A stretch of 51,419 bases of DNA from a virus: IMG/VR virus record IMGVR_UViG_3300042007_000033, positions 1 to 51,419 of that record; one strand, given 5' to 3'. The notes under the pieces were generated by a model. It searched no databases. It saw nothing but the letters and a program-made list of their open reading frames with translations, and was not told where the DNA came from. This document shows, one piece after another, positions 22,240 to 30,777 of the stretch (positions are counted from its first letter, which is position 1; the number at the start of each line of letters is the position of its first letter). Both the position numbers and the translations under genes were made by a program.

Positions 22240-23208
22240 TTATTCGTTTTCTTCTTCATAACGCGCATTAGGATCTGCTTGTTCATAGAGTTCTTCAAGC
22301 ATAGCTTCTGCGGATGATCCATCATCAAACATGGGGCACACTTGGAAGAATGGGCATTTCCATGTGCAATCTTTTGTGGGGCTTGGGTATGCATAGAAAC
22401 GGTGATCCTCACCGGCATCCAGCCTGTCGCGTAGTTCCATTATATCACGAACAGTACCCATTGTCCTAATCCAGAACGACTGAAGCTGCTTGTCGTTGAA
22501 TCTGACATCCAGCCTCTCGTAGAACGGAGGACTTGCTTTTGAGGAACGCTTGACCTTCTTGAGAAGGTTGTAGATTCCCCCATCTACTTTGGGATCACCG
22601 TTCACGGTATCCAGCTTCTCCAAAATGACGTAGAGCATAAGCTGTTCTGACATGTGGGAAGTCTCGTAGTATGAGTTGAAGGATGCTGCCGACTTATGGT
22701 CCATCAGTGCATGCCGACCGCTGGAGGCTCTACGGACCTTGAGGTCGGTCTTTCCCATCAGTTCAACACGCGGGTCCATTTCCAGACGGGTGGAGAGCTT
22801 CGATTCAGCCGCGATCACTTCAATATCCGCGTCGGGATTGGTCTCTGCCATCCACTCCATGTAGCCCTCAAGCATGATACGCCCTAGTTCGGCTTCGCTG
22901 TTGAACTTCTTTACCTTGTCCTCAAAGTTCGCATCATTACTGGCTTCGAACAACGCATTGTCAATGCGCTGAAGACGTTCATATTCATCAACCGGATTCT
23001 CACCAGTCGTGTAAAACAACTCCAGCGCATTGTGAATGCGGATACCAAGGGTAAGAGGGCCGACATAGGTCTTGTTCTTCGGCTTCAGCGCTCGGTATGT
23101 CCCAAGCCACCATTTGCGTCGGCAATCCTTGAAGGTCTGAATCTCGGAGTTGGTGATAGACACCGACTCCGGATTCCTCCCCAAGAAAGGCTCTGTATTG
23201 TATCCCAT
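22240..23208 (-). CDS. Cas4/RecB-like PD-(D/E)XK exonuclease
   Basis: A 322-residue nuclease. H59, D155 (GKTDLKV) and D170-x-K172 (LMDHKS) are the PD-(D/E)XK residues. C29 (KDCRRKW) with three cysteines near the C-terminus (CTWKCPFFQVC) can hold a 4Fe-4S cluster as in Cas4/AddB. It would resect DNA ends for the Sak4/SSB pathway. The ATG at 23208 overlaps a promoter -10 box, so the real start may be GTG 23163 (residue 16), which has GGGGAGG upstream and begins VSITNSEIQ, where family similarity starts. Confidence 0.88.
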   Translation of the reverse strand: MGYNTEPFLGRNPESVSITNSEIQTFKDCRRKWWLGTYRALKPKNKTYVGPLTLGIRIHNALELFYTTGENPVDEYERLQRIDNALFEASNDANFEDKVKKFNSEAELGRIMLEGYMEWMAETNPDADIEVIAAESKLSTRLEMDPRVELMGKTDLKVRRASSGRHALMDHKSAASFNSYYETSHMSEQLMLYVILEKLDTVNGDPKVDGGIYNLLKKVKRSSKASPPFYERLDVRFNDKQLQSFWIRTMGTVRDIMELRDRLDAGEDHRFYAYPSPTKDCTWKCPFFQVCPMFDDGSSAEAMLEELYEQADPNARYEEENE

Positions 23209-23235
23209 TTTAGCCTAACTTTGTTTGAATGTCAA
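23207..23235 (-). promoter_or_regulatory. Promoter for the recombination genes
   Basis: TTGACA (23230-23235, containing the thyX TGA stop) and TAAAAT (23207-23212) with 17-bp spacing. The -10 overlaps the first possible ATG of the nuclease gene. Confidence 0.75.
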
Positions 23236-23987
23236 ACGGCTCGGTAGCCGCTTTCAACGAAGCACTCCCACACTGTGGGGAACTTCTCTTTGACAATTTC
23301 TGCCATGGGTTCAACCATGAGCGCGATCTCGTACTGGGCCTTGGACTGGTGCAGAGCATCCGGTCCCCAGTCCTTACGAAGAGACATGAAGTTGAGGGTT
23401 GCCCTCAAATTTGCCGTCCAATAGCGGGACACGTAGAGCGTAGTAGGAAGGTGCTCCCGTGCTACCTCGTTGGAGATCCCATAAGCCTTGAGCTTCTGGT
23501 AGTTCTCCCATGCTGATTCCGCTGCTGCCTTTTGCACGAACTGGACAGCGCCACGCTGGTCAGGACGGCCAAGTTCGAAAGTATACGCTCCGACCTTGCC
23601 TACCTGTACCAAGGGACGGTCCTCTCCAACGACGTAGAACTCGCCTTCCATCGTCTTATACCGGCCAGACTCACCGTTGGTGGAAGCGATACGGTGGGTC
23701 ATGATCTGGCGGTCCACAAAGATGGGAGTCTCAAAGTACCACTGAAGGACACATGATTCAAACGGAGTACCGTGTCCTTCGCGGTAAAGGTACCTGACAA
23801 GCCCTGTGTTGGCTTCTGTGCCCCTAGAATCGGCTCCCTTGGTGGAAACCCTAGCGGAGCGTACAATATTCTCCTCCGTGCCCATGGAGTCCACAAGCTG
23901 AACTGTCACGTCACTGCGAAACCTTGCCGGAATAAGTTCGATCTCATCAATGTTGACGGGACGCTTGGCTGTTGTTGGTTCTGTCAT
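23232..23987 (-). CDS. thyX: Flavin-dependent thymidylate synthase
   Basis: A 251-residue ThyX. The signature is THRIASTNGESGRY (97-110; R99, E106, S107, R109), with HGTPFE at 72-77 earlier. It makes dTMP from dUMP using methylene-tetrahydrofolate and FAD. ATG 23987 overlaps the helicase stop by 4 nt (ATGA). With nrdHIEF it gives the phage independent dTTP supply. Confidence 0.96.
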   Translation of the reverse strand: MTEPTTAKRPVNIDEIELIPARFRSDVTVQLVDSMGTEENIVRSARVSTKGADSRGTEANTGLVRYLYREGHGTPFESCVLQWYFETPIFVDRQIMTHRIASTNGESGRYKTMEGEFYVVGEDRPLVQVGKVGAYTFELGRPDQRGAVQFVQKAAAESAWENYQKLKAYGISNEVAREHLPTTLYVSRYWTANLRATLNFMSLRKDWGPDALHQSKAQYEIALMVEPMAEIVKEKFPTVWECFVESGYRAV

Positions 23988-25846
23988 TCGTTTTCTTTCG
24001 TTTCTTCTGGTTTTATTGATAGTTCGCCCCTGATGAACTTCTCCATCAGTAGCTTGTCCCTCAGGATGTACTCAAGCTGGTTGGATTTCTCCTCTACCGC
24101 CTTGAAGACAATCTCCTCACTGGAATCCTTTGTGACGTAATCCACGATCCGGATAAAGTCATAGACTTCCGAACCGATACGGTGAACTCGTGCCTCAGCC
24201 TGTAGGTTCTCGATCATGGACCAAGAGCGCTGGAGGAAGACGGCTGTACTGCCCTTTGTGAGGGTAATACCGGTTCCACCGGCAGCAATGGTGCACAGAA
24301 TGTACTTGGTCCTTCCAGACTGGAAGTTTTCCATGTGCATTTCGCGCTCTTTGGCATCCTGATCACCGGTAATTAGTCCGTGCGGAATCTTGAGCTTATC
24401 CAGACGTGCTGATAGCATGTTGATAAGCTGGGAGGACACTGCAAAGATTACCAATGATTCGTCGCCATAGTCTTCCAGATCATCCATGAAAGCATCAAGC
24501 TTGCACGATGGGTCGGAGAGACGGACGTACGCCTTGTTGACCACTGCTGCGAGCTTAGGATCGTAAATATCACGATACTCTACCTCAGCGAAGGCCGAAG
24601 AGAATTGCAGGAGCCTTGTGAGTTTGGTGAGCGGCGATGTGGTGTAGATGATGTCTCCACCCTCTACCTCAGCGATCATCTGCTCTTGCATCTGCTTGTA
24701 CGCCTTGGCCTGCTTGGTGCCCATCTCCACGTCTCTACGTTCGTAGACAACCGGAGGCAGGAACGGTAGAATTACTTCCTTGGACATACGACGCGTGAAC
24801 GGGTCGATGCCGTTGAAGAACTCTTGCTCCATCTCAGGACGGATACCAATGACGATCTTACCGCCCCATGCCGAATCCGCAGTGATGCAAAATCGGTCGA
24901 TGAACTTGTTCCGGGACGGGTAAGCCTCCGGAAACAGCCAGTTCAGCGGAGAGAACAGGTCTTCAGGATTCGAGGCAATCGGAGTACCCGAAAGTCCAAT
25001 CCTGATCTCCGCATCTCCGGTAGCAGCCTTGAACGCACGGGCGGTCTTGGATGCAGGATCTTTGATACGGTGGATTTCGTCACCGATAACAGACTTGAAC
25101 TCAATTGCGTTCAGTTCCTTGGCGTGAGCCTCACAGGTCGCTGCCTTGATTTTGTTGTCAAGTCCCTTGCACTCTGTACAGCGCTTGAGCGCAATGGAGC
25201 CGAAGGGTTTCAGCTTGGAATGTGCTCGAATGGATTCCCAGTTGATTATATATACGTGTGCCTCTTCCTCCAGCAGCTTGCGCCGTTGAGTGGCCGTTCC
25301 GTCGATCACATTGATCTTCAGCCCCGGCCAGACCTTGAGGATTTCCTTTTTCCAACCCATTTTGGTTGAGTTCGGGCACGCTACAAGCATCGGAAACACA
25401 CGGTCTCCCTGTGCAGCCAACTGACGAATGGCTCCGGTCGAGGAGATCGACTTGCCGGAACCCATTCCGTTGAACAGCATACCACGTTTCACCGTGGAAA
25501 GGAAAGCGACATCCCCCTTCTGGTGTGGGTACAGTCCCACATCGGGCATCACTTCTTCCCAACCGGGAGGAGTGATCTCCATACGCATACCATAGGCTGG
25601 CAGAACTACGTTATTGTATAGGTCTTGAACCCACGCTTTCAACTTAGGCCCAACGGTGAGCTTTTCCTTGAAGGTGGATTGCAGCGCCAAACAGGTCTGC
25701 CATGTAAGGCTGTACGTCCAAGAGCTATCCTTGGCCTTGAAGTGCGCCGATGGAACTGAGTTGAGAAGAACCTTGTCCTTCCATTCAAACTCTGCTATCT
25801 TTATCTTAGTGGGATCGGTCTCATCGATCTCAGCAATTAGCGCCAT
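23984..25846 (-). CDS. SNF2-type DNA helicase/translocase
   Basis: A 620-residue superfamily 2 ATPase. Walker A is GMGSGKS (K132), the DExx box is DEIH (256-259), motif III is LSGTPI and motif VI is EARVHRIGS. An embedded CxxC..CxxH set (C223, C226, C238, H241) lies in the first RecA lobe. SNF2 enzymes move along duplex DNA; phage ones act in replication restart or strand annealing. It has its own promoter upstream and couples to thyX. Confidence 0.93.
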   Translation of the reverse strand: MALIAEIDETDPTKIKIAEFEWKDKVLLNSVPSAHFKAKDSSWTYSLTWQTCLALQSTFKEKLTVGPKLKAWVQDLYNNVVLPAYGMRMEITPPGWEEVMPDVGLYPHQKGDVAFLSTVKRGMLFNGMGSGKSISSTGAIRQLAAQGDRVFPMLVACPNSTKMGWKKEILKVWPGLKINVIDGTATQRRKLLEEEAHVYIINWESIRAHSKLKPFGSIALKRCTECKGLDNKIKAATCEAHAKELNAIEFKSVIGDEIHRIKDPASKTARAFKAATGDAEIRIGLSGTPIASNPEDLFSPLNWLFPEAYPSRNKFIDRFCITADSAWGGKIVIGIRPEMEQEFFNGIDPFTRRMSKEVILPFLPPVVYERRDVEMGTKQAKAYKQMQEQMIAEVEGGDIIYTTSPLTKLTRLLQFSSAFAEVEYRDIYDPKLAAVVNKAYVRLSDPSCKLDAFMDDLEDYGDESLVIFAVSSQLINMLSARLDKLKIPHGLITGDQDAKEREMHMENFQSGRTKYILCTIAAGGTGITLTKGSTAVFLQRSWSMIENLQAEARVHRIGSEVYDFIRIVDYVTKDSSEEIVFKAVEEKSNQLEYILRDKLLMEKFIRGELSIKPEETKENE

Positions 25847-25871
25847 ATTTCTCTTTCGTCAATAGTTTAAC

Positions 25872-25901
25872 ATTGTATCACACAAGGAGCTTCCTTGTCC
25901 A
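25872..25901 (-). promoter_or_regulatory. Promoter for the helicase-thyX unit
   Basis: TGGACA (25896-25901) and TACAAT (25872-25877) with 18-bp spacing, each 5 of 6 to consensus. It lies at the end of the resolvase gene. Confidence 0.65.
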
Positions 25902-26339
25902 CTTTCGGTTGCGGTCCACGATCCAGACCATGGCGTGGCGAAGGCTATCATTAGCGTGGCCTGCCCCTCCGACATGCCAGAAGTCCACAGCACGGAGCTT
26001 GTCATTGTCGGCAAAAGGCTTCTGAGAGGGAAGCTGGAGGTCCAGCACCTTGCCATTGAGGTAGCAAAGGTACCGGACGACTCCGATGAGTTCCAAAGAC
26101 CACGGGGCATCCGAGAGTTTTCCCGTCTCCACTGTGATCTTGAAGTCCTCTATAACAACATGTGTTTCCTCATGTGCAATAAGTTCCGCAATTTTGTCAT
26201 GGAACTCCTGAATTGTGACTTCCGCAGCCCAGACCTTGACAGGATTCTCAGGATCGATAAGATCGATGAGACAGGCACCTGTCATCAGTCCGGGGTCGAT
26301 AGCGAGGAGGTAGCGGCATTTACACTTACAGTAAATCAT
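25878..26339 (-). CDS. RuvC-like Holliday junction resolvase
   Basis: A 153-residue RNase H-fold protein. LAIDPG (D15), VVIEDF (E64) and the C-terminal GHANDSLRHA (D131, H135) are the acidic and histidine residues of RuvC-type nucleases. It cuts four-way junctions formed during replication and recombination before packaging. The N-terminus has an odd cysteine cluster (YCKCKC, 3-8), perhaps a metal site. ATG 26339 overlaps the stop of the endonuclease VII-like gene (ATGA). Confidence 0.88.
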   Translation of the reverse strand: MIYCKCKCRYLLAIDPGLMTGACLIDLIDPENPVKVWAAEVTIQEFHDKIAELIAHEETHVVIEDFKITVETGKLSDAPWSLELIGVVRYLCYLNGKVLDLQLPSQKPFADNDKLRAVDFWHVGGAGHANDSLRHAMVWIVDRNRKWTRKLLV

Positions 26340-26860
26340 TGGTTCTCTTTCAGATAGGCTATGGCATTCTCTAGAATTGAGATATCATCCCCTAATTGCC
26401 CCAGAGCTAGGTTGCATCGGTAACAAAGCAATCCCCTAAATTTACCTGAGCTATGGCAGTGATCTATTACAAGAACCTTGTGCCGGTCTTCTACCCCACC
26501 TACGCACTGTAAGGTACCTTCACGCGGACACAGTTTACATTTACCGCCCTGCTCTTTATATACTCTAAAGTATTCCTCTACTGTAGTACCTACCTTCACA
26601 CAGAAAGCATGCAATCGGTAGTGCGGACCACAATAGCCTAACCCTGTTTTACCTGAGCCATCCCGTGTGCATCCTTCTATCTTACACATAAACTCGTGAT
26701 ACTTTCGGATATGAGTAACGAGATTTCCTGAATTGAATATACTTCCACAACCATAAGGGCATGGTTTCTTTTCCGCGAGGCGGGTATTCCTAGAACCGAT
26801 CCCAATTTTCAATCTGGTCTCGGCGGATCTAGGAATACCCTTCTCGCCCTTCTTTACCAA
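26336..26860 (-). CDS. Endonuclease VII-like homing-type nuclease with C2H2 finger
   Basis: A 174-residue protein in three parts: an RSAETRLKIG motif (11-20) like the NUMOD3 DNA-binding repeat of homing enzymes; a finger with C34, C38, H50 and H55 (CPYGCG..LVTHIRKYH); and a C-terminal endonuclease VII domain with KCKLC, VIDHCHSSGKFRGLLC and CNLALGQLGDD (C108-C149 region). It sits between polymerase and resolvase. The start is TTG 26860 without a clear ribosome site. Homing-type mobility is likelier than a T4 gp49 role because a RuvC-like resolvase is next door. Confidence 0.82.
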   Translation of the reverse strand: MVKKGEKGIPRSAETRLKIGIGSRNTRLAEKKPCPYGCGSIFNSGNLVTHIRKYHEFMCKIEGCTRDGSGKTGLGYCGPHYRLHAFCVKVGTTVEEYFRVYKEQGGKCKLCPREGTLQCVGGVEDRHKVLVIDHCHSSGKFRGLLCYRCNLALGQLGDDISILENAIAYLKENQ

Positions 26861-26863
26861 GTA

Positions 26864-28660
26864 TTACTCATATTTCTGTCCCCAACTCACAGCCCCAATG
26901 ATTTCGGGTTCAGCCGGAAGATCCACGTCAAATTCTCCATTGACGTAGGACATAAGGGCCTCGATCTCCGGGAGAGCCTTCTCAACCATGTGTTCCGGCA
27001 TGGAGAAGATCATTTCGTCATGTATAGCCATTTGCATAAATTTTCCGTAACCCGCAGCGTCAAGACGGACGATGGCCTTCTTCATCAGTTCAGCAGCAGT
27101 ACCCTGAAGCGTGTAGTTGGTCAAAGTGTACATCTTGCCAGCATCGGCAGGGATGTGACGGCCAGTGCCGGTTACAATGTAGCCAACACCTTCCTTCTCC
27201 TCACGCATTTTGCCCATGGTTTCAGTGTCGGTCATGAACCGCTTGATTCCGGGGTACGTGTTGAAGATATCGTCCGAAACAGCCTTCATCTGTTCAAACG
27301 ACACACCAGCAGAGTCCGCCATCTTCTGAATACCAGACCCGTAGGCGGCACCATACATGACGTTCTTCATCAGACCACGACGCTTGTCCTTCTTAGAGAA
27401 GTTAGGGTCGTTGTAGATCTGACGGCCAATGGATACGAAGAAGTCTCCACCGGTCGCATCAGCTTCCTTGAATGCAGCCTGAAGTGCGGGGTCACCCGAG
27501 AAGTGCGCCAGAAGACGCATCTCGACCTGTGAGTAGTCGCACGAGATCAGCACGTCCCCCGGATTACGCGGAATGAATGCCTTACGGACACCCATCTTGT
27601 CATCCTTGGGGATGGTTTGAAGGGCTGGAGAGGTCACAGACATACGGCCCGTACGTGCACCCATAGTCTTGATAGACGGGTGCACAATTCCCTCATTATG
27701 CATTTCAAGGAAGTTCTTGAAATAGCTGTTCGACATCTTGTCTGCGTTGCGTACTTCATTGATAAACTTCGCAACTTCCCGTACCATCGGATTCTCATCC
27801 TTGAGGAAGAGTTCCATCTGATTCTTGTCCACTGAGGGATTTCCTGAAGTCTTGGAGAAGACTTCAAACTTTGCGCCTAGCTCATTCTGGAAGAAGTTGG
27901 CAAGCTGAGGATTGGAGCCAATGGAGATTCCCCAGTTGTCCTTGGCCCACTGCTTGGACTTCTCCACCTGTGCCTTGAGTTCATCAAAGCGCTTCTTGGA
28001 ATATTCAAGGTCAACCCGCATACCCTGCATTTCCATATCGGTACAGATACGGCGCACAGACATTTCAAGGTCATAGGCTTCAGGGAACTTGAGATCGGTC
28101 CTGAAATGAGACCACAAATGGGCAGCGAGAATAGGGTCCAATGCACTGTACAGGTAATAGGCCGGGAAATCAACAGGGATTGTAGCCCAAGTCCAGCCAT
28201 GAGTTTTCATGGCAAGCTTGAGTTCCTTTTGTCCCGCATCGGACCTCGGATCGACATGTTTGGTGGACAGAGTTTTTAGATCATTTGCTCCACCGGGATT
28301 CTCGATCTGAGCCATGATCATAGTGTCATGGGTTCTCTCCCAAGGCATTTGCCAGTCAGCGTGGACCTTCAGCCATTTGGCATCGAATGAGGCATTGTGG
28401 AGAGTAAATTCCCCTTCCCAAGCATCCATGCATTCGATTGCCGCGCCTCCCCAGCCCTCCCATGGAATCGCCCAGCCCTCACGATGGTCACCGATCTGGA
28501 TCAATCGAAGTTTGGCTCCGGGTTCCCACGCATCAAGCCCCGAAGTTTCGGTATCTAATCCCATTACATCTCTTCGTTCACCAAGCCAACGCTTCATGTC
28601 AAAGAGATCGTCAATACATGTTACAAGTCTAAGACTTGTGTCTTCAGGGAGTCTTGGCAT
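26864..28660 (-). CDS. Family A DNA polymerase with 3'-5' exonuclease
   Basis: A 598-residue replicative polymerase. Exonuclease residues: LDTETSG (D36, E38), HNASFD (D93) and SALD (D175). Polymerase motif A is CDYSQVEMR (D375), motif B is RRGLMKNVMYGAAYG (K432) and motif C is IHDEM (H547, D548). There is no 5'-3' exonuclease domain, typical of phage family A enzymes. It starts at ATG 28660 behind AAAAGG and ends 3 nt before the homing-type gene. Confidence 0.97.
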   Translation of the reverse strand: MPRLPEDTSLRLVTCIDDLFDMKRWLGERRDVMGLDTETSGLDAWEPGAKLRLIQIGDHREGWAIPWEGWGGAAIECMDAWEGEFTLHNASFDAKWLKVHADWQMPWERTHDTMIMAQIENPGGANDLKTLSTKHVDPRSDAGQKELKLAMKTHGWTWATIPVDFPAYYLYSALDPILAAHLWSHFRTDLKFPEAYDLEMSVRRICTDMEMQGMRVDLEYSKKRFDELKAQVEKSKQWAKDNWGISIGSNPQLANFFQNELGAKFEVFSKTSGNPSVDKNQMELFLKDENPMVREVAKFINEVRNADKMSNSYFKNFLEMHNEGIVHPSIKTMGARTGRMSVTSPALQTIPKDDKMGVRKAFIPRNPGDVLISCDYSQVEMRLLAHFSGDPALQAAFKEADATGGDFFVSIGRQIYNDPNFSKKDKRRGLMKNVMYGAAYGSGIQKMADSAGVSFEQMKAVSDDIFNTYPGIKRFMTDTETMGKMREEKEGVGYIVTGTGRHIPADAGKMYTLTNYTLQGTAAELMKKAIVRLDAAGYGKFMQMAIHDEMIFSMPEHMVEKALPEIEALMSYVNGEFDVDLPAEPEIIGAVSWGQKYE

Positions 28661-28680
28661 CTATACCTTTTTCTGTTATT

Positions 28681-29430
28681 TTATAGTTGGAGCCATCCGT
28701 TTCCTTTCGGCTCCTCGATTTCCGGTTGTTCTGGTTGTGCGAGCGCATAGCTCAGTCGGTTTGCACGATCACGTACATGAACACCGAACTCTTCAGTATT
28801 TCTTGGAGTGCCTGTATCCACGTAGCTCAGACCGAGATACTTCAGCTTGGCGTATGCTCCGGTCGTGAATGCCAGCGGAATAACGTCCCCTTGGAAGCTG
28901 TCTAGGAAGTCCCCTAGCGTGTCAACGTTGGACGCGGATACGAAACCACAGGAACCCCACCAATCGTCCGGGAGAGAGGCGTACAGAGCCTCTAGGACGG
29001 CATCCTTGGATGGATCGTGGAGTGGGTTGCCCTTCTTGTTGTCCAGAATGAAGATGTTCCGTGGACTGAGCTTGGTACGGCCTACATAGTTTACACCATA
29101 GCCAGCGAAAAGTCCAGCCCGCCCCTCAGCGAAAGATGCGTCTACTGAGATCTTGCGGATCTTGTCCAGATCCGGAACAGGCCCAGCCCAGATTGGTGAG
29201 TTCTCATCCAGTCGGTCGGTGAACGCCCGTGCCCCGAGAGTCGCCAAGTATAGCTGCTTCCATCGGGAGGCGTCAGCTAGGTCGTCAAATGTATCCACGA
29301 TGTGGAAATTCCCATTGGGCCTGTAGTCGTTGACCGCCTCGAACCCGAGCAGTGGTTTGTCGTCCAGTTCGTTGAGGTAATCGTAGAACGGCGTCATGCC
29401 CTTGAGGTCGGTGTCGATCAGAATAAACAA
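28681..29430 (-). CDS. Hypothetical protein, 249 aa, upstream of polymerase
   Basis: It starts at TTG 29430 behind AGAAAGGG and ends 20 nt before the polymerase start. The protein is soluble and mixed alpha/beta; strands such as NIFILDNKKG and GDVIPLAFTTGAYAKLKYLGL suggest a Rossmann-like core. The C-terminal 20 residues are acidic and Pro-rich. I recognise no catalytic signature. Position suggests replication or nucleotide metabolism. Confidence 0.78.
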   Translation of the reverse strand: MFILIDTDLKGMTPFYDYLNELDDKPLLGFEAVNDYRPNGNFHIVDTFDDLADASRWKQLYLATLGARAFTDRLDENSPIWAGPVPDLDKIRKISVDASFAEGRAGLFAGYGVNYVGRTKLSPRNIFILDNKKGNPLHDPSKDAVLEALYASLPDDWWGSCGFVSASNVDTLGDFLDSFQGDVIPLAFTTGAYAKLKYLGLSYVDTGTPRNTEEFGVHVRDRANRLSYALAQPEQPEIEEPKGNGWLQL

Positions 29431-29483
29431 TGGTACCCTTTCTGTTAGTGTAGCTTCATTCTATCAGAAAGGGTGCCAAAAGT

Positions 29484-29960
29484 CTATTCGATGCGGTCCA
29501 CGTAGAAGGCATCCGCGATGTCCTGATCCAAACGGGCGGCATCCGTGAGGAGTCTGCGAGCCACGTTGGTCAGGTATTCGGTTCTGTTTTTGTCCTGCTT
29601 CATCAGTGATGCTACCACACTCACGGCATCCGCGCAAACATACGCCGCGTATCGCGGTGTCTCAGGATATACTCCGTCGAGGCTCAGCTTCTCAGGTCTA
29701 CAAAATTCGCACGGGACGTAAGCGCTGGAAAGCTCAGCACCATCCACCGCCGATAGCTTATTTCGTGTCACCGTCTGGCATTCTTCTGAATGGTAATACA
29801 CGCTGACACCAATCCTCGCAAGGACATACTGGCCCTTGGGTGTCTTATAGAGTTCAAACTCTACCCAGCGTGGTTTCTTTACATCTCTACTGGAACTTTC
29901 AGCGAGCTTCGCCCCACTGAATTCCAAGGTTCTTACGCCGTCTCGCACGTAATATTTCAT
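29484..29960 (-). CDS. Hypothetical zinc-site protein, 158 aa
   Basis: It starts at ATG 29960 and ends 53 nt before the next start. H57, C61, C84 and C87 (YYHSEEC..PCEFC) could form one zinc site between two beta-rich halves. The N-terminal 50 residues look like strands, and the last 60 (EYLTNVARRLLTDAARL) are helical. No family is recognised. Confidence 0.75.
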   Translation of the reverse strand: MKYYVRDGVRTLEFSGAKLAESSSRDVKKPRWVEFELYKTPKGQYVLARIGVSVYYHSEECQTVTRNKLSAVDGAELSSAYVPCEFCRPEKLSLDGVYPETPRYAAYVCADAVSVVASLMKQDKNRTEYLTNVARRLLTDAARLDQDIADAFYVDRIE

Positions 29961-30051
29961 GTCATTACTTCTCTCATCAATTTGTCAAAACCCTCATTTT
30001 ATGCTAATGAGTCATCCTTCTATTATATCTTATGTAAGTTTGGAAAATGCA

Positions 30052-30080
30052 GAAGGGCAGGTCTTCTCGACCTGCCCTTC
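30052..30080 (-). terminator. Terminator between tail and replication regions
   Basis: A perfect 12-bp stem (30052-30063 with 30069-30080, GAAGGGCAGGTC) has a 5-nt loop and is followed on the minus strand by TGCATTTTC. It ends the late-gene transcript. The 91 bp beyond hold a TATAAT at 30022-30027 without a good -35. Confidence 0.82.
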
Positions 30081-30090
30081 AACAATTTTG

Positions 30091-30330
30091 CTATTTATTT
30101 GGCGGAAGCGTGGTAATGTCAGCCACAGCCGGTGCTTCTGACTCTAGTGCCTCCAACTTAGCGTGAGCTTCATCAAGTGCTCTAACAGCTTCGTCCCGTT
30201 GATCCCTGAGAGCTTCAGCGAGGATTTCAAGCTGTGTTTCACGGTTCAGGGATTCCCTAAGTTGTGTGGCTAGCTTGGATGCTTCCCTCTGGGCAACTTT
30301 GAGAGGGTCAATGGTAGGTAGTTCTGACAT
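30091..30330 (-). CDS. Coiled-coil protein, 79 aa
   Basis: Start ATG 30330 lies behind AAAGGAC. Residues 8-66 are charged and helical with heptad character (KLATQLRESLNRETQLEIL..), suggesting a coiled coil. It is the last gene before the late terminator, after the fibre. It could be a fibre chaperone or a small virion protein, by position only. Confidence 0.75.
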   Translation of the reverse strand: MSELPTIDPLKVAQREASKLATQLRESLNRETQLEILAEALRDQRDEAVRALDEAHAKLEALESEAPAVADITTLPPNK

Positions 30331-30362
30331 TTCTGTCCTTTCGTCGTTTTGTTACTATTCGA

Positions 30363-30584
30363 TTATACCGTATCTTCGGTGGCTTCCGGGGTAGCCGGTT
30401 CTGCTGGTGCCGAATCTACTTCGGCAGCTTCCTCTTCTGCCGCCACTTCTGATTTGGTGGAGGCGTCAAAGAGGATTGCCCCTAGTGTCGTAGCAATGTC
30501 TGCCACGTAGGAGTCATCTACTGTAGCCTCTGCCGTAATAGTGACTCCGCTGTCTCTGCGGATTGAGAGGTTGATCTGAGCCAT
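30363..30584 (-). CDS. Hypothetical protein, 73 aa, acidic tail
   Basis: The ATG overlaps the upstream stop by one base (TAATG). The first 45 residues look like a small alpha/beta unit (INLSIRRDSGVTITAEAT..), and the rest is Glu/Ala/Pro-rich and probably disordered. No function is known. Confidence 0.72.
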   Translation of the reverse strand: MAQINLSIRRDSGVTITAEATVDDSYVADIATTLGAILFDASTKSEVAAEEEAAEVDSAPAEPATPEATEDTV

Positions 30585-30766
30585 TATTTGGCCTTTCCGT
30601 TCGGTTTTGTGGGTTTATTCTCTGGCGCTGGTGCTGGGGTTGGCGGGACAGGAGTAACAGGCTTCTGTTTCTCCCTTTCCTTCCTCTCCTTGTAGTTTTG
30701 AACAACGGCGCGAGCTTTCTTTAGGCGTTCTTGTACAATGATTTGGATTTCTTCAAAGGTTTTCAT
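30584..30766 (-). CDS. Hypothetical basic protein, 60 aa
   Basis: Start ATG 30766 lies behind TAGGAAA. A helical basic N-terminus (IVQERLKKARAVVQNYKERK) is followed by a Pro/Thr/Lys-rich tail. It lies 11 nt after the fibre gene and is coupled to the next gene. Confidence 0.72.
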   Translation of the reverse strand: MKTFEEIQIIVQERLKKARAVVQNYKERKEREKQKPVTPVPPTPAPAPENKPTKPNGKAK

Positions 30767-30777
30767 AATTTCCTATC

